Source of the DNA: Sandaracinobacter neustonicus
GTDB lineage: Bacteria > Pseudomonadota > Alphaproteobacteria > Sphingomonadales > Sphingomonadaceae
DNA: 33,941 nt
NCBI RefSeq assembly: GCF_006385875.1
Contig: NZ_VFSU01000004.1
Location: forward strand, 1-33,941
Direction: 5' to 3'
Shown: piece by piece, positions 1-6,983 of the stretch
Layout of the letters: every line of letters begins with the position of its first letter
Numbering within the stretch: the first letter of the stretch is position 1
Notes under the pieces: model-generated
Seen by the model: only the letters and a program-made list of their open reading frames with translations
What the model was told of the DNA's origin: nothing
The model's database searches: none
Position numbers and translations under genes: made by a program

Positions 1-27
1 GGGATTCGCGCGTACCGGTTGGGGTTT

Positions 28-50
28 CCGGGCGGGCAAAGCCCGCCCGG
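28..50. repeat. GC-rich hairpin with AAA loop
   Basis: A perfect 10-bp stem (CCGGGCGGGC at 28-37 with GCCCGCCCGG at 41-50) closes on a 3-base loop. No T-run follows on either strand, so it is not a textbook intrinsic terminator. It shares its GGC-AAA-GCC tip with the hairpin at 102-120. It could be a REP-like element or an mRNA 3'-end stabiliser; its function is unknown. Confidence 0.6.
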
Positions 51-101
51 TCCGCCTTGGGTTGGATTTGGGGAAGGGGGAAGAAAAGGAAGGAAGGAAG
101 G

Positions 102-120
102 GGCGCGGCAAAGCCGCGCC
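102..120. repeat. second GC-rich hairpin with AAA loop
   Basis: A perfect 8-bp stem (GGCGCGGC at 102-109 with GCCGCGCC at 113-120) closes on the loop AAA, the same tip as the hairpin at 28-50. It follows a purine-rich stretch at about 72-101. No T-run follows. Confidence 0.55.
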
Positions 121-131
121 GTCGGACACGC

Positions 132-163
132 AGAAAAGGCGGGGGAGAGACCCCGCCTTTTCT
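132..163 (-). terminator. intrinsic terminator downstream of rpsI
   Basis: A perfect 13-bp inverted repeat (132-144 and 151-163) has a 6-base loop. Read on the minus strand the stem ends in CCTTTTCT, so a GC-rich stem is followed by a short U-tract. It lies about 60 bases past the rpsI stop codon and should end the rplM-rpsI transcript. The A-run on the opposite side means it may also work on the plus strand. Confidence 0.8.
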
Positions 164-223
164 CGTGCCGTCCGATCGCGCACGCGAGTCTGCGGGCCAG
201 CGCTGCGCGCTGACCGCAGCCGC

Positions 224-808
224 TTAGCGCTTCGAGAACTGGAAGCTACGACGTGCCTTGGCCTTACCGTACTTCTTCCGCTCAACAGCGCGGCTGTCAC
301 GCGTCAGGAAGCCGGCCTGCTTCACAGCCGTGCGCAGGGTCGGTTCGTAGCGGGTCAGCGCCTGAGCGATGCCGTGCTTCACCGCACCGGCCTGGCCGGA
401 GAGGCCGCCGCCGACGACGGTGGCGACCACGTCATACTGGTCGCGGCGCTCGGCCACGTCGAACGGCTGGTTGATCACCAGACGCAGCGTGGGACGGGCG
501 AAATAGACGGTCTGGTCGCGGCCGTTGACCACGATCTTGCCGGAGCCGGGCTTCAGCCACACGCGGGCCACGGCATCCTTCCGACGGCCGGTCGCATAGG
601 CGCGGCCGAACTTGTCGAGGATCTGCGGGCGCAGCGCCACGGGCTCCAGCTGGACCGGGGCCGAGGCGGTTTCCACGGCCGGGGCGGCGGCGGCGGCCAC
701 GGCGACGGGGGCCGGGGCGGCGGCTTCGGTCTGCTGCAGCTTCGCGAGATCCGCGAGGCTCATGCGGCTGTCCTGGAAGCCCTGTTCTTCGGTGTTGTTC
801 TCGCTCAT
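224..808 (-). CDS. rpsI: 30S ribosomal protein S9
   Basis: This is small-subunit protein S9, which sits in the 30S head with its basic C-terminal tail reaching the P-site tRNA. The 194-residue product has the family signature [13 protein letters not shown] near residue 71, the NGRDQTVYF region, and the conserved basic end RRSFQFSKR. The first 65 or so residues are an Ala/Pro/Val-rich extension absent from the roughly 130-residue enterobacterial protein; such extensions occur in sphingomonads and other alphaproteobacteria. The start codon overlaps the rplM stop by 4 bases (ATGA type), so the two are translationally coupled, which is the usual L13-S9 order. Confidence 0.97.
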   Translation of the reverse strand: MSENNTEEQGFQDSRMSLADLAKLQQTEAAAPAPVAVAAAAAPAVETASAPVQLEPVALRPQILDKFGRAYATGRRKDAVARVWLKPGSGKIVVNGRDQTVYFARPTLRLVINQPFDVAERRDQYDVVATVVGGGLSGQAGAVKHGIAQALTRYEPTLRTAVKQAGFLTRDSRAVERKKYGKAKARRSFQFSKR

Positions 809-1305
809 TGCGCGGCAACCTTGGTTTCGACCTGGCTGCCCAGGACATTCTTGCGGTTCATCGAGGCGACATCGAGCACCTCGGGGTTTTGCGCGGCATG
901 CGGATGCTCGCTGCCGGCGAAGACGCGCAGGTTGCGCATCTGCTGGCGGCCGAGCGGCCCACGCGGCACCATGCGTTCCACGGCCTTTTCAAGCACGCGT
1001 TCCGGGAAGCGGCCTGCCAGCACCTTGTCTGCGCGGACTTCCTTGATGCCGCCGGCATAGCCGGTGTGGCGGTAGTAGGTCTTTTGCGAGGCCTTGCGGC
1101 CCGTGAAGCGCACCTTATCCGCGTTGATGACGATGACATTGTCACCGCAATCGACGTGGGGGGTAAAGCTGGCCTTGTGCTTGCCGCGCAGGCGGTTGGC
1201 GACGATGGAAGCCAGACGGCCGACGACGAGACCGTCGGCATCGATCAGGATCCACTTCTTTTCGACCTCGGCGGGTTTCGCCGAGGCAGTGGTGCGGGTG
1301 AGCAT
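805..1305 (-). CDS. rplM: 50S ribosomal protein L13
   Basis: This is large-subunit protein L13, an early 23S rRNA-binding assembly protein. The 166-residue product shows typical L13 blocks: [16 protein letters not shown] near residue 18, the [12 protein letters not shown] segment, and [18 protein letters not shown] followed by HPHAAQNP near the C-terminus. Length is slightly above the usual 140-155 because of short N- and C-terminal extensions. An AAGGA ribosome binding site lies 7 bases upstream of the start. It is the first gene of the rplM-rpsI operon, and ctaA ends 88 bases upstream on the same strand. Confidence 0.97.
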   Translation of the reverse strand: MLTRTTASAKPAEVEKKWILIDADGLVVGRLASIVANRLRGKHKASFTPHVDCGDNVIVINADKVRFTGRKASQKTYYRHTGYAGGIKEVRADKVLAGRFPERVLEKAVERMVPRGPLGRQQMRNLRVFAGSEHPHAAQNPEVLDVASMNRKNVLGSQVETKVAAQ

Positions 1306-1393
1306 CGCTTGTCCTTGGGTTGAAGATAATCAGTTCAGGCGCGGGCCACTACGGCAACATGCCGGAAATAGCAAGGAAATGACATGTGGTATT

Positions 1394-2431
1394 TTAATAC
1401 CGCTGATCGCGACGCCCTGCGGCATGCGCCCCCCACGCCGTTGCCGCGACCACCAGCGCGCCCACTGCCTGATGCAGCACGGCCAGCACGATATTCATGC
1501 CCGACATCACCACGGCGATGCCCAGCAGGATCTGCGTGCCAAAGGCGCTGTGGATGGCGATGGAGGCCGGGCGGCTGCCTGCCGCCTTTGCCGCGCGGGC
1601 CAGCAGGATCAGTGCAGCCACTGCCACCCACGCCCACCAACGGTGGATGAAATGCACCAGATGCGGATCGTCGGACAGGCTGGCGAAGCCCGAAAACTGT
1701 GCGTTTTCAGGGAAAAAGCGGCCGTTCATCAGCGGCCATGTGTCAGACGCCCAGCCCGCGTTCAGGCCCGCGACCCATGCACCGAACAGCAGCTGGATGA
1801 ACAGGATGGCGGCGGTGATCGCTGCCAGCGGGGTGAGACGAGACGGCCGCGCGGCCGGGTTGGCGGCGAGTGCGCGCAGATCGAGCGCTGTCCAGATCAG
1901 CCCGGCGAGGATGGTAAGCGCGGTGAGGAGGTGCACAGCCAGCCGATAATGCGAGACATCGGTGCGGTCCGAGAGGCCCGAGGCCACCATCCACCAGCCG
2001 ATCGCGCCTTGCAGCCCGCCCAGCGCCAGCAGTGCGACGAGCCGCAGACCATAGCCCTTTGGAATGGCGCGGCGGACAGCGAACCACGCCAGCGGCAGCG
2101 CGAAGGCCAGCCCGATCAGCCGTCCCAGCAGCCGGTGCACCCATTCCCAGAAGAAGATGAACTTGAAATCCTGCAGGCTCATGCCCTGATTCAGTTCCTT
2201 ATATTCCGGGATTTGCTGGTATTTTTGGAATTCGGCGAGCCATTGCGCCTCGTTCAGGGGCGGGATCGCGCCTGTGATCGGCTTCCATTCGGTGATGGAG
2301 AGGCCGGATTCGGTGAGGCGGGTGATGCCGCCCACCACCACCATCGCGAATACGAGCATGGCGACGGCGAGCAGCCAGTTGGCGAGCGCTGCCGGGCGGG
2401 CGGTGGGGGGCGTGAGAGTGGGGCTGGACAT
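1394..2431 (-). CDS. ctaA: heme A synthase (COX15/CtaA family)
   Basis: This membrane protein converts heme O to heme A for aa3-type cytochrome c oxidase. The 345-residue product begins with a hydrophobic segment followed by VVGGITRLTESGLSITEW, the COX15/CtaA signature. Further conserved blocks are FKFIFFWEWVHRLLGR, with its heme-ligand histidine, and HLVHFIHRWWAWVAV; a late histidine sits in LAVLHQAVGALV. About eight membrane segments are visible, as expected for the alphaproteobacterial type 2 enzyme. It diverges from psd across about 90 bases that should hold both promoters. A weak ribosome binding site precedes the chosen ATG. Confidence 0.95.
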   Translation of the reverse strand: MSSPTLTPPTARPAALANWLLAVAMLVFAMVVVGGITRLTESGLSITEWKPITGAIPPLNEAQWLAEFQKYQQIPEYKELNQGMSLQDFKFIFFWEWVHRLLGRLIGLAFALPLAWFAVRRAIPKGYGLRLVALLALGGLQGAIGWWMVASGLSDRTDVSHYRLAVHLLTALTILAGLIWTALDLRALAANPAARPSRLTPLAAITAAILFIQLLFGAWVAGLNAGWASDTWPLMNGRFFPENAQFSGFASLSDDPHLVHFIHRWWAWVAVAALILLARAAKAAGSRPASIAIHSAFGTQILLGIAVVMSGMNIVLAVLHQAVGALVVAATAWGAHAAGRRDQRY

Positions 2432-2523
2432 GATCGCGGGCTTCTTAGACCCGGTGGCAGCGCGGCAAAAGGGTGGTTGGGCTCTTTCGGTTCGCCGACA
2501 ATCCGCCTAGGTTCACCGCAGAT

Positions 2524-3342
2524 ATGGAAAACGACAAGACCCCTGAGACCCAGCCGATTCCGCTGGAATCCCCTGTTTCTCCCCCGCCCGTGGATGTTCC
2601 GGCCATGCCGGTTTACCCCGCGCCGCATGCGGCCGGGCAGTTGCCTGCGAGTTGGGAATGGCCCTCTGTGCACCCCGAGGCATGGAAGTTCGCGCCCGTT
2701 GCGGGCGGGCTGGCGCTGCTGCTGTTCATCTTTGGCTGGAGCTTCATTGCGTGGCCGCTGGTGGCGCTGACCTTCTTCATCTGCGCCTTTTTCCGCGATC
2801 CGAAGCGGGCGTCTCCGGCAGGCGAGGGGCTGATCCTGTCTCCGGCGGACGGGCTGGTGAGCCAGATCATGACGGTGGAACTGCCGCGCCAGTTGGTGGG
2901 GGAGGGCGCGTTGCAGCCCGGCACCGCCACGCGCATTTCCGTGTTCATGTCTGTGTTCGACGTGCACATCAACCGCGCGCCGATCGGCGGCACCGTGACG
3001 CGCATCGCCTATGTGCCCGGCGCGTTCCTGAACGCCGATCTGGACAAGGCGAGCGAGGAAAATGAGCGGCAATATTTCCTGATCGAAGGCGCGGACGGCA
3101 CGAAAGTGGGCTTCACGCAGATCGCCGGGCTGGTGGCGCGGCGGATCGTGGGCTTTGTGCGCGAGGGATCGATGGTGGGCTCCGGCCAGCGCGTGGGGCT
3201 GATCCGCTTTGGCAGCCGCGTGGATGTGTTCCTGCCCGAAGGCTATGCGCCGCAGGTGGTGAAGGGGCAGCGGGCGGTGGCGGGCGAAACCGTGCTGGCC
3301 GTGCGCGGCGCGGCACCGGCCCGGCCGGGGGCGCTGCAATGA
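2524..3342 (+). CDS. psd: phosphatidylserine decarboxylase (pyruvoyl type)
   Basis: This enzyme decarboxylates phosphatidylserine to phosphatidylethanolamine at the inner membrane. From the ATG at 2524 the product has 272 residues: a Pro-rich N-terminus, two close membrane segments ending in FFRDPKR, then SPADG, VFMSVFDVHINRAPIGG and the processing site RFGSRVDVFLPEG. In this family the proenzyme cuts itself at Gly-Ser and the Ser becomes the pyruvoyl group. The FGS site and short length place it with the Psd-A subgroup rather than the longer LGST type. An in-frame ATG at 2473 would add 17 residues that look unrelated to the family, so the later start is preferred. The gene overlaps pssA by 4 bases. 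Confidence 0.94.
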   Translation: MENDKTPETQPIPLESPVSPPPVDVPAMPVYPAPHAAGQLPASWEWPSVHPEAWKFAPVAGGLALLLFIFGWSFIAWPLVALTFFICAFFRDPKRASPAGEGLILSPADGLVSQIMTVELPRQLVGEGALQPGTATRISVFMSVFDVHINRAPIGGTVTRIAYVPGAFLNADLDKASEENERQYFLIEGADGTKVGFTQIAGLVARRIVGFVREGSMVGSGQRVGLIRFGSRVDVFLPEGYAPQVVKGQRAVAGETVLAVRGAAPARPGALQ

Positions 3343-4145
3343 GCGAGGCCCCGAAGGCAGAGCCGAAATTGAGAGATCAGGCGCAGCCGGGGCTGCCGCT
3401 GCGGGCGCTGATTCCCAATGCGATCACCATGCTGGCACTTTGTTCCGGCGCGACCGGCGTGCGATTCGCCATCAGCGGCGAATTTGACAAGGCGGCGGCG
3501 GCAATCGTGATCGCGGCGCTGCTGGACGGGATTGATGGCCGGGTCGCTCGGCTGTTGCGCGGCACCAGCCGCTTTGGCGCGGAGCTGGATTCGCTGTCTG
3601 ACGTGATCGCCTTTGGGGTGGCGCCTGCGCTGATCCTGTATCTGTGGGCGCTGGAGGATCTGGGCCGGGCTGGCTGGGTGGTGGCGCTGGCGCTGGCCGT
3701 GTGCTGCGCGCTGCGGCTGGCGCGGTTCAACACGGCGCTGGATCAGGAGGAACTGCCGAAAAAGCGGCTGGGTTTCACCACCGGCGTGCCGGCACCTGCT
3801 GGCGCGGGCATGGCACTGATGCCGCTGTTCTGGAGCCTCGCGCATGACGGTGCGCTGGACCCTGACCCGCACAGCCGGGCCATCATGGTGGCGGCGGTGA
3901 CGGGGATCACGGCGTTTCTGATGGTGTCGTCCTTGCCCGGCTGGGGCTTCAAGGCTGTTCGCATTCCGCGCAGCGCCCGGCTGTTCGTGCTGGCGGCAGT
4001 GGGTATTTTCGCGGCGGCGCTGGCGCAGGCCCCCTGGCTGACGCTGTTTGCCATTGCGCTGATCTATACGCTGGCTTTCCCCTTCGCGACGGTGCGCTAC
4101 AACCAGTTGCGCAAGATCGAACTGGCGGAACGAGCCGGGGCTTAA
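3339..4145 (+). CDS. pssA: CDP-diacylglycerol--serine O-phosphatidyltransferase
   Basis: This integral membrane enzyme makes phosphatidylserine from CDP-diacylglycerol and serine, the substrate of the psd product encoded just upstream. The 268-residue protein carries the full CDP-alcohol phosphotransferase motif between about residues 65 and 95: DGIDGRVAR, then SRFGAELDSLSD, giving the D-x2-DG-x2-AR-x8-G-x3-D-x3-D metal-binding pattern. Several hydrophobic helices follow. The start overlaps the psd stop (ATGA), so translation is coupled. The stop codon overlaps the stop of the convergent small gene on the minus strand. Confidence 0.95.
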   Translation: MSEAPKAEPKLRDQAQPGLPLRALIPNAITMLALCSGATGVRFAISGEFDKAAAAIVIAALLDGIDGRVARLLRGTSRFGAELDSLSDVIAFGVAPALILYLWALEDLGRAGWVVALALAVCCALRLARFNTALDQEELPKKRLGFTTGVPAPAGAGMALMPLFWSLAHDGALDPDPHSRAIMVAAVTGITAFLMVSSLPGWGFKAVRIPRSARLFVLAAVGIFAAALAQAPWLTLFAIALIYTLAFPFATVRYNQLRKIELAERAGA

Positions 4146-4372
4146 GCCGCCAGCCGCCGCCCCGGCGCGGTGCACGGGGTGGTGCGGGCCGCCGGGAAAG
4201 GGATGACATTGGATTCGCCCGTTCCGCCTGCCGCGAGCAACATCTGAACCGGTTGTGGCCCGCGCAGGGCAGCAGCGAAAGACGGCGCGCGCCGCCACAG
4301 CAGGCCGGCGTTCAGCCCCAGAATCGCCAGCAGAGCAAGCGGGCCGATAAGTGCGGTGGTAGTGGCGATCAT
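4142..4372 (-). CDS. small membrane protein with SOS promoter (unknown)
   Basis: I do not recognise the family. The 76-residue product has one hydrophobic segment at about residues 8-27 (ALIGPLALLAILGLNAGLLW), then a basic WRRAP, a middle stretch, and a Pro/Arg-rich tail with NVIPFPAARTT. This suggests a single-pass inner-membrane protein with a short cytoplasmic tail. A GAGGGA ribosome binding site lies 9 bases before the ATG. The upstream 60 bases hold a promoter with an alphaproteobacterial LexA box between its -35 and -10 (see 4411-4439), so the gene is probably induced by DNA damage. Small SOS-induced membrane proteins that block division are known in Caulobacter (SidA); a similar role here is inference only. 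Confidence 0.65.
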   Translation of the reverse strand: MIATTTALIGPLALLAILGLNAGLLWRRAPSFAAALRGPQPVQMLLAAGGTGESNVIPFPAARTTPCTAPGRRLAA

Positions 4373-4410
4373 CCGCTTTGTTCCCTCTTCCGAATCAGTT
4401 GCTGATACGA

Positions 4411-4439
4411 ATGTTCCGTTTTTGTTCCAATTGAGTCAA
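4411..4439 (-). promoter_or_regulatory. SOS promoter with LexA box (GTTC-N7-GTTC)
   Basis: On the minus strand a -35 TTGACT (4439-4434) is followed after 17 bases by a weak -10 GAACAT (4416-4411). The direct repeat GTTC-N7-GTTC (4413-4427 on the plus strand; GAAC-N7-GAAC on the coding strand) fills the spacer and overlaps the -10. GTTC-N7-GTTC is the established LexA site of alphaproteobacteria. Bound LexA would block RNA polymerase here. The only gene downstream is the 76-residue membrane protein. Confidence 0.72.
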
Positions 4440-4473
4440 GTCCGCTTAGGGCTGAATTGATTCCGCTTGTTTC

Positions 4474-5622
4474 TCATGCGGTTGCGGGGGTTGGGGGCAG
4501 GCGCAGGCGGAATGTTGTGGGCATGGCGGGTTGCAGGCTGAGCTCGCCGCCCTGTGCGCGGGCGATCTGCCGGGCGAGGCTGAGGCCGATTCCGCTGCCG
4601 CCCTCTTTGGTGGTGAAGAAGGGGCGGAAGATGCGGTCGCGCAGGTCCGGGGCGACGCCCGGCCCGCTGTCTTGCACGCTGATGGTGAGGCCGGTGGCGT
4701 TGGCGCTGAACGCCAGCTGCACGGCGGCGGGTGAGGCTCCGGAGATGGCGGCTTCCGCACCATTGTTCATAAGCGCCCAGATCGCTTGCGTCAGTTGGTC
4801 CCGGTCGAGCAGGGCGGGGCCTTCCGCCTTCACCTCCACGCTTAGCGCCACGCGTCCCCCCCATTGCAGATGGAACAGGCGGGCCAGATCCTCTGCCAGC
4901 TGGTGCAGATCGGTTGGCGCGGGCGCGGGGTTGGGCAGCCGCGCCAGCGCCCGGTAGGCAGTGGTGAAGCGCATCAGCCCGTCGGTGCGGCGCGCCAGCG
5001 TGCCGAGGATTTCCGGCAGCAACCTGTCGCGCGTGTCCGGGCGCTGCATCGCCTGTTCGGCGCTTTCAGCCAGCGAGACAATGGGGGCGAGGCCGTTCAG
5101 CAGTTCATGGCCCAGCGTCTCGATCATGTCGGAGGCGGCGCGGGCTTCGGCGACGCGCTCCACCGCTTCAATGTCGATCAGCGCCACCACGCTGAGGCTG
5201 CTGCCCGGCGCCTGAACCCTGTCGATCCGCCACAGCCGCCCTTCGATGCGCACCTGCGGGGAGTCCGGGGAGAGGAGTTCGGGCGGGGCGGGCAGAATCT
5301 GATCATCCGTGCCGAACAGTTGGCGGGCGGCGCGGTTCAGCGCGCTGGGGCGTGTGCCCTGCACCCGCACCAGCGGGGTTGGCACCTGATCCAGCAGTAT
5401 GGGCAACATGGCGGCTTCCTGCTGCTCGGTCAGCTTGTCGTCCGTTTGCCGCCGGGCGCGGGCGGTGAGCTGCCAGTCTGCCGCGAGCACCAGCAGAATC
5501 AGCAGCAGGCAGCCCGCGAAGGTGGCCCAGAACTGGTGCATCAGCGCGGCCGCCGCGCCTGCGCCCGCCGCCGCCAGCAGCAGCCCGGCCGCGGCGCGAT
5601 CAAGTGCGCGGCTAGAGGCCAT
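4474..5622 (-). CDS. sensor histidine kinase (NtrB/NtrY-like)
   Basis: This is a membrane-bound sensor kinase, the presumed partner of the regulator encoded just upstream. From the ATG at 5622 the product has 382 residues: two adjacent N-terminal membrane helices (about 11-28 and 33-48) with almost no periplasmic loop, a PAS-like region, the H-box LGHELLNGLAPI with the phospho-accepting His at about 172, the N-box MNNGAEAAI, and the ATP-lid motifs DSGPGVAPDLRDRIFRPF, FTTKEGGSGIGL. The short loop suggests it senses something in the membrane or cytoplasm. The start lies inside the last 11 bases of the regulator gene. A longer in-frame start at 5697 is less likely because it overlaps more of the regulator. 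Confidence 0.9.
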   Translation of the reverse strand: MASSRALDRAAAGLLLAAAGAGAAAALMHQFWATFAGCLLLILLVLAADWQLTARARRQTDDKLTEQQEAAMLPILLDQVPTPLVRVQGTRPSALNRAARQLFGTDDQILPAPPELLSPDSPQVRIEGRLWRIDRVQAPGSSLSVVALIDIEAVERVAEARAASDMIETLGHELLNGLAPIVSLAESAEQAMQRPDTRDRLLPEILGTLARRTDGLMRFTTAYRALARLPNPAPAPTDLHQLAEDLARLFHLQWGGRVALSVEVKAEGPALLDRDQLTQAIWALMNNGAEAAISGASPAAVQLAFSANATGLTISVQDSGPGVAPDLRDRIFRPFFTTKEGGSGIGLSLARQIARAQGGELSLQPAMPTTFRLRLPPTPATA

Positions 5623-6925
5623 GCCGGGCCATGCGGCGGTAGAGCGCGCCCCGGCTGAGCCCCAGCGCGGCGGCGGCGTGGCTGATATTGTGGCCATGCT
5701 CGGCGAGCGCGGCTGCGATCATCAGCCGCTCGCTTTGGTCCAGATCGTAGGAGGGCAGATCATAGGAGGGCGGGGCGGGTTCGGCAGTGGCTTCCGTTCG
5801 GGCGGGGGCCAGCAGGGCCGAATCGATCTCGGCCTCGTCTGACAGCAGCAGCGCGCGTTCCACCGCCAGTGCCAGTCCCCTCACTTCGTCGGGCCATGGG
5901 CGGCTGAGGATCAGCGCTTCGGCCGCAGGGGTGAAGCGGGGGGCGGGGCGGCCGTGGCGCAGCGCAGCTTCGCGGGCGAAATGCCGGGCGAGGATCAGCG
6001 CGTCGGTGGCGCGGGCGGAGAGCGGCGGCACGGGGATTTCCACGGTGCCGATGCGGGCGCGCAGCGCGGGCGACACGGGCGCAGTTTCCGCGACGATGGC
6101 GAACACGCGCAGGTTCGGCGGTAGGCGGCGCAGCAGCCGCTCCGCCGGGATTTCGCCGATCCGGTCTGCATGGCGCAGCAGAACCGCGCCCTCCGCGCCC
6201 TCCAGCGCGGCCCATGCGCCGTCATCGCGCAGGTCGATTTCGGCCAGCGGTTGCGCGGCCAGCGGAGAGGCTGCGTGCAGGGCGCGCGCCACCAGACCGC
6301 GCCCGCTGCCGGGCGGGCCGGAGATGAGGATGTTCGCCGCAGTCGGCCCCATGCGGGCGATCAGCCGCCGCACCTCTGCCATGGCCGGGCTTTCGCCCAG
6401 CAGATGCGCGGGCGGGGCGGAAGGGGCCGTGGCTGTGGCAGGGGCGGGGGCGGGCACGCCTGTCAGCATCGCGGCTTCCACCTTCGCCACCAGTTCGGCA
6501 TTGCGCCATGGCTTCATCAGGAAATCCCGCGCCCCCGCCTGCATCGCCGCCACGGCGATGCGCACGCCGCTGTGCGCGGTGATCACCACCACGCAGGCGG
6601 ACGGGTCTTGCGCGAGCAGTCGCTGCAGCGTCGCAATCCCTTCCTCGCCGCCGGTGCGCCCTGCGGTGAAGTTCATGTCCAGCAGGATCGCCCGGTAGCG
6701 GTGCGTCGCCAGCCGGGAGAAGGCCTCCTCCGGGTTGGTGGCGACCTCCAGCCGGTGGCCAGCCAGTTCCAGCGCGATCGCCATGGCGCGGGCGACTTCG
6801 GGATTGTCATCCACGAGCAGGATATCCGCCGCGCTTGACGATGCGCCGGACTGTCCATTTCCGGACACACTGTTCGCGGATGGACGGTCAGTGTTCGAGG
6901 CATTGCTGGAATTATGAGTGTTCAT
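5612..6925 (-). CDS. NtrC-like response regulator with degenerate AAA+ domain
   Basis: The 437-residue product has a receiver domain (about 34-150; acidic pair D39/D40, phospho-accepting D83, T116, K138), an Ala/Pro linker, an AAA+ domain (about 175-360) and a C-terminal Fis-type helix-turn-helix ending in AAAALGLSRGALYRRMARHG. The AAA+ domain is eroded: Walker A reads GPPGSGRG (Arg for the catalytic Lys), Walker B reads AVLLRHADRI instead of the usual LFLDEI, and the segment that should hold ESELFGH and GAFTGA is absent. It therefore cannot work as a classical sigma-54 activator and is likely a phosphorylation-dependent DNA-binding regulator of the divergent efflux operon. No good ribosome binding site precedes the ATG, so the start is moderately certain. 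Confidence 0.9.
   Translation of the reverse strand: MNTHNSSNASNTDRPSANSVSGNGQSGASSSAADILLVDDNPEVARAMAIALELAGHRLEVATNPEEAFSRLATHRYRAILLDMNFTAGRTGGEEGIATLQRLLAQDPSACVVVITAHSGVRIAVAAMQAGARDFLMKPWRNAELVAKVEAAMLTGVPAPAPATATAPSAPPAHLLGESPAMAEVRRLIARMGPTAANILISGPPGSGRGLVARALHAASPLAAQPLAEIDLRDDGAWAALEGAEGAVLLRHADRIGEIPAERLLRRLPPNLRVFAIVAETAPVSPALRARIGTVEIPVPPLSARATDALILARHFAREAALRHGRPAPRFTPAAEALILSRPWPDEVRGLALAVERALLLSDEAEIDSALLAPARTEATAEPAPPSYDLPSYDLDQSERLMIAAALAEHGHNISHAAAALGLSRGALYRRMARHGL
6852..6867. promoter_or_regulatory. inverted repeat TGTCC-N6-GGACA in regulator 5' end
   Basis: TGTCC and GGACA are arranged as an inverted repeat with a 6-base gap, inside codons of the poorly conserved N-terminal tail of the response regulator. 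It lies about 100 bases from the divergent start sites. It could be a second binding site for the regulator, by analogy with NtrC-type upstream sites, but it may be chance. Confidence 0.3.
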
Positions 6926-6958
6926 AGCTGGTTAGCAGAATATCCGAATCCGGGCGAT

Positions 6959-6983
6959 ACTGTTCACATGATGACTGAACAGT
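6959..6983. promoter_or_regulatory. perfect palindrome spanning the adaptor start codon
   Basis: ACTGTTCA (6959-6966) and TGAACAGT (6976-6983) form a perfect 8-bp inverted repeat around a 9-base gap, which contains the tandem start codons ATGATG of the HlyD-type gene. As DNA it is a fair operator for a dimeric Fis-type regulator. As RNA it is a hairpin presenting the start codon in its loop. It lies 34 bases from the start of the divergent regulator gene. Confidence 0.6.

Noticed and set aside
1094-2770. 558-codon plus-strand frame across rplM, ctaA and psd
   Set aside because: It lies antisense to ctaA, whose product is clearly recognised, and its Arg/Gln/His-rich product is typical of a shadow frame in high-GC DNA.
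6872-6965. Several GTTC tetramers near the divergent efflux/regulator start, considered as LexA boxes
   Set aside because: None has a second GTTC exactly 7 bases away, so the SOS-box rule is not met.
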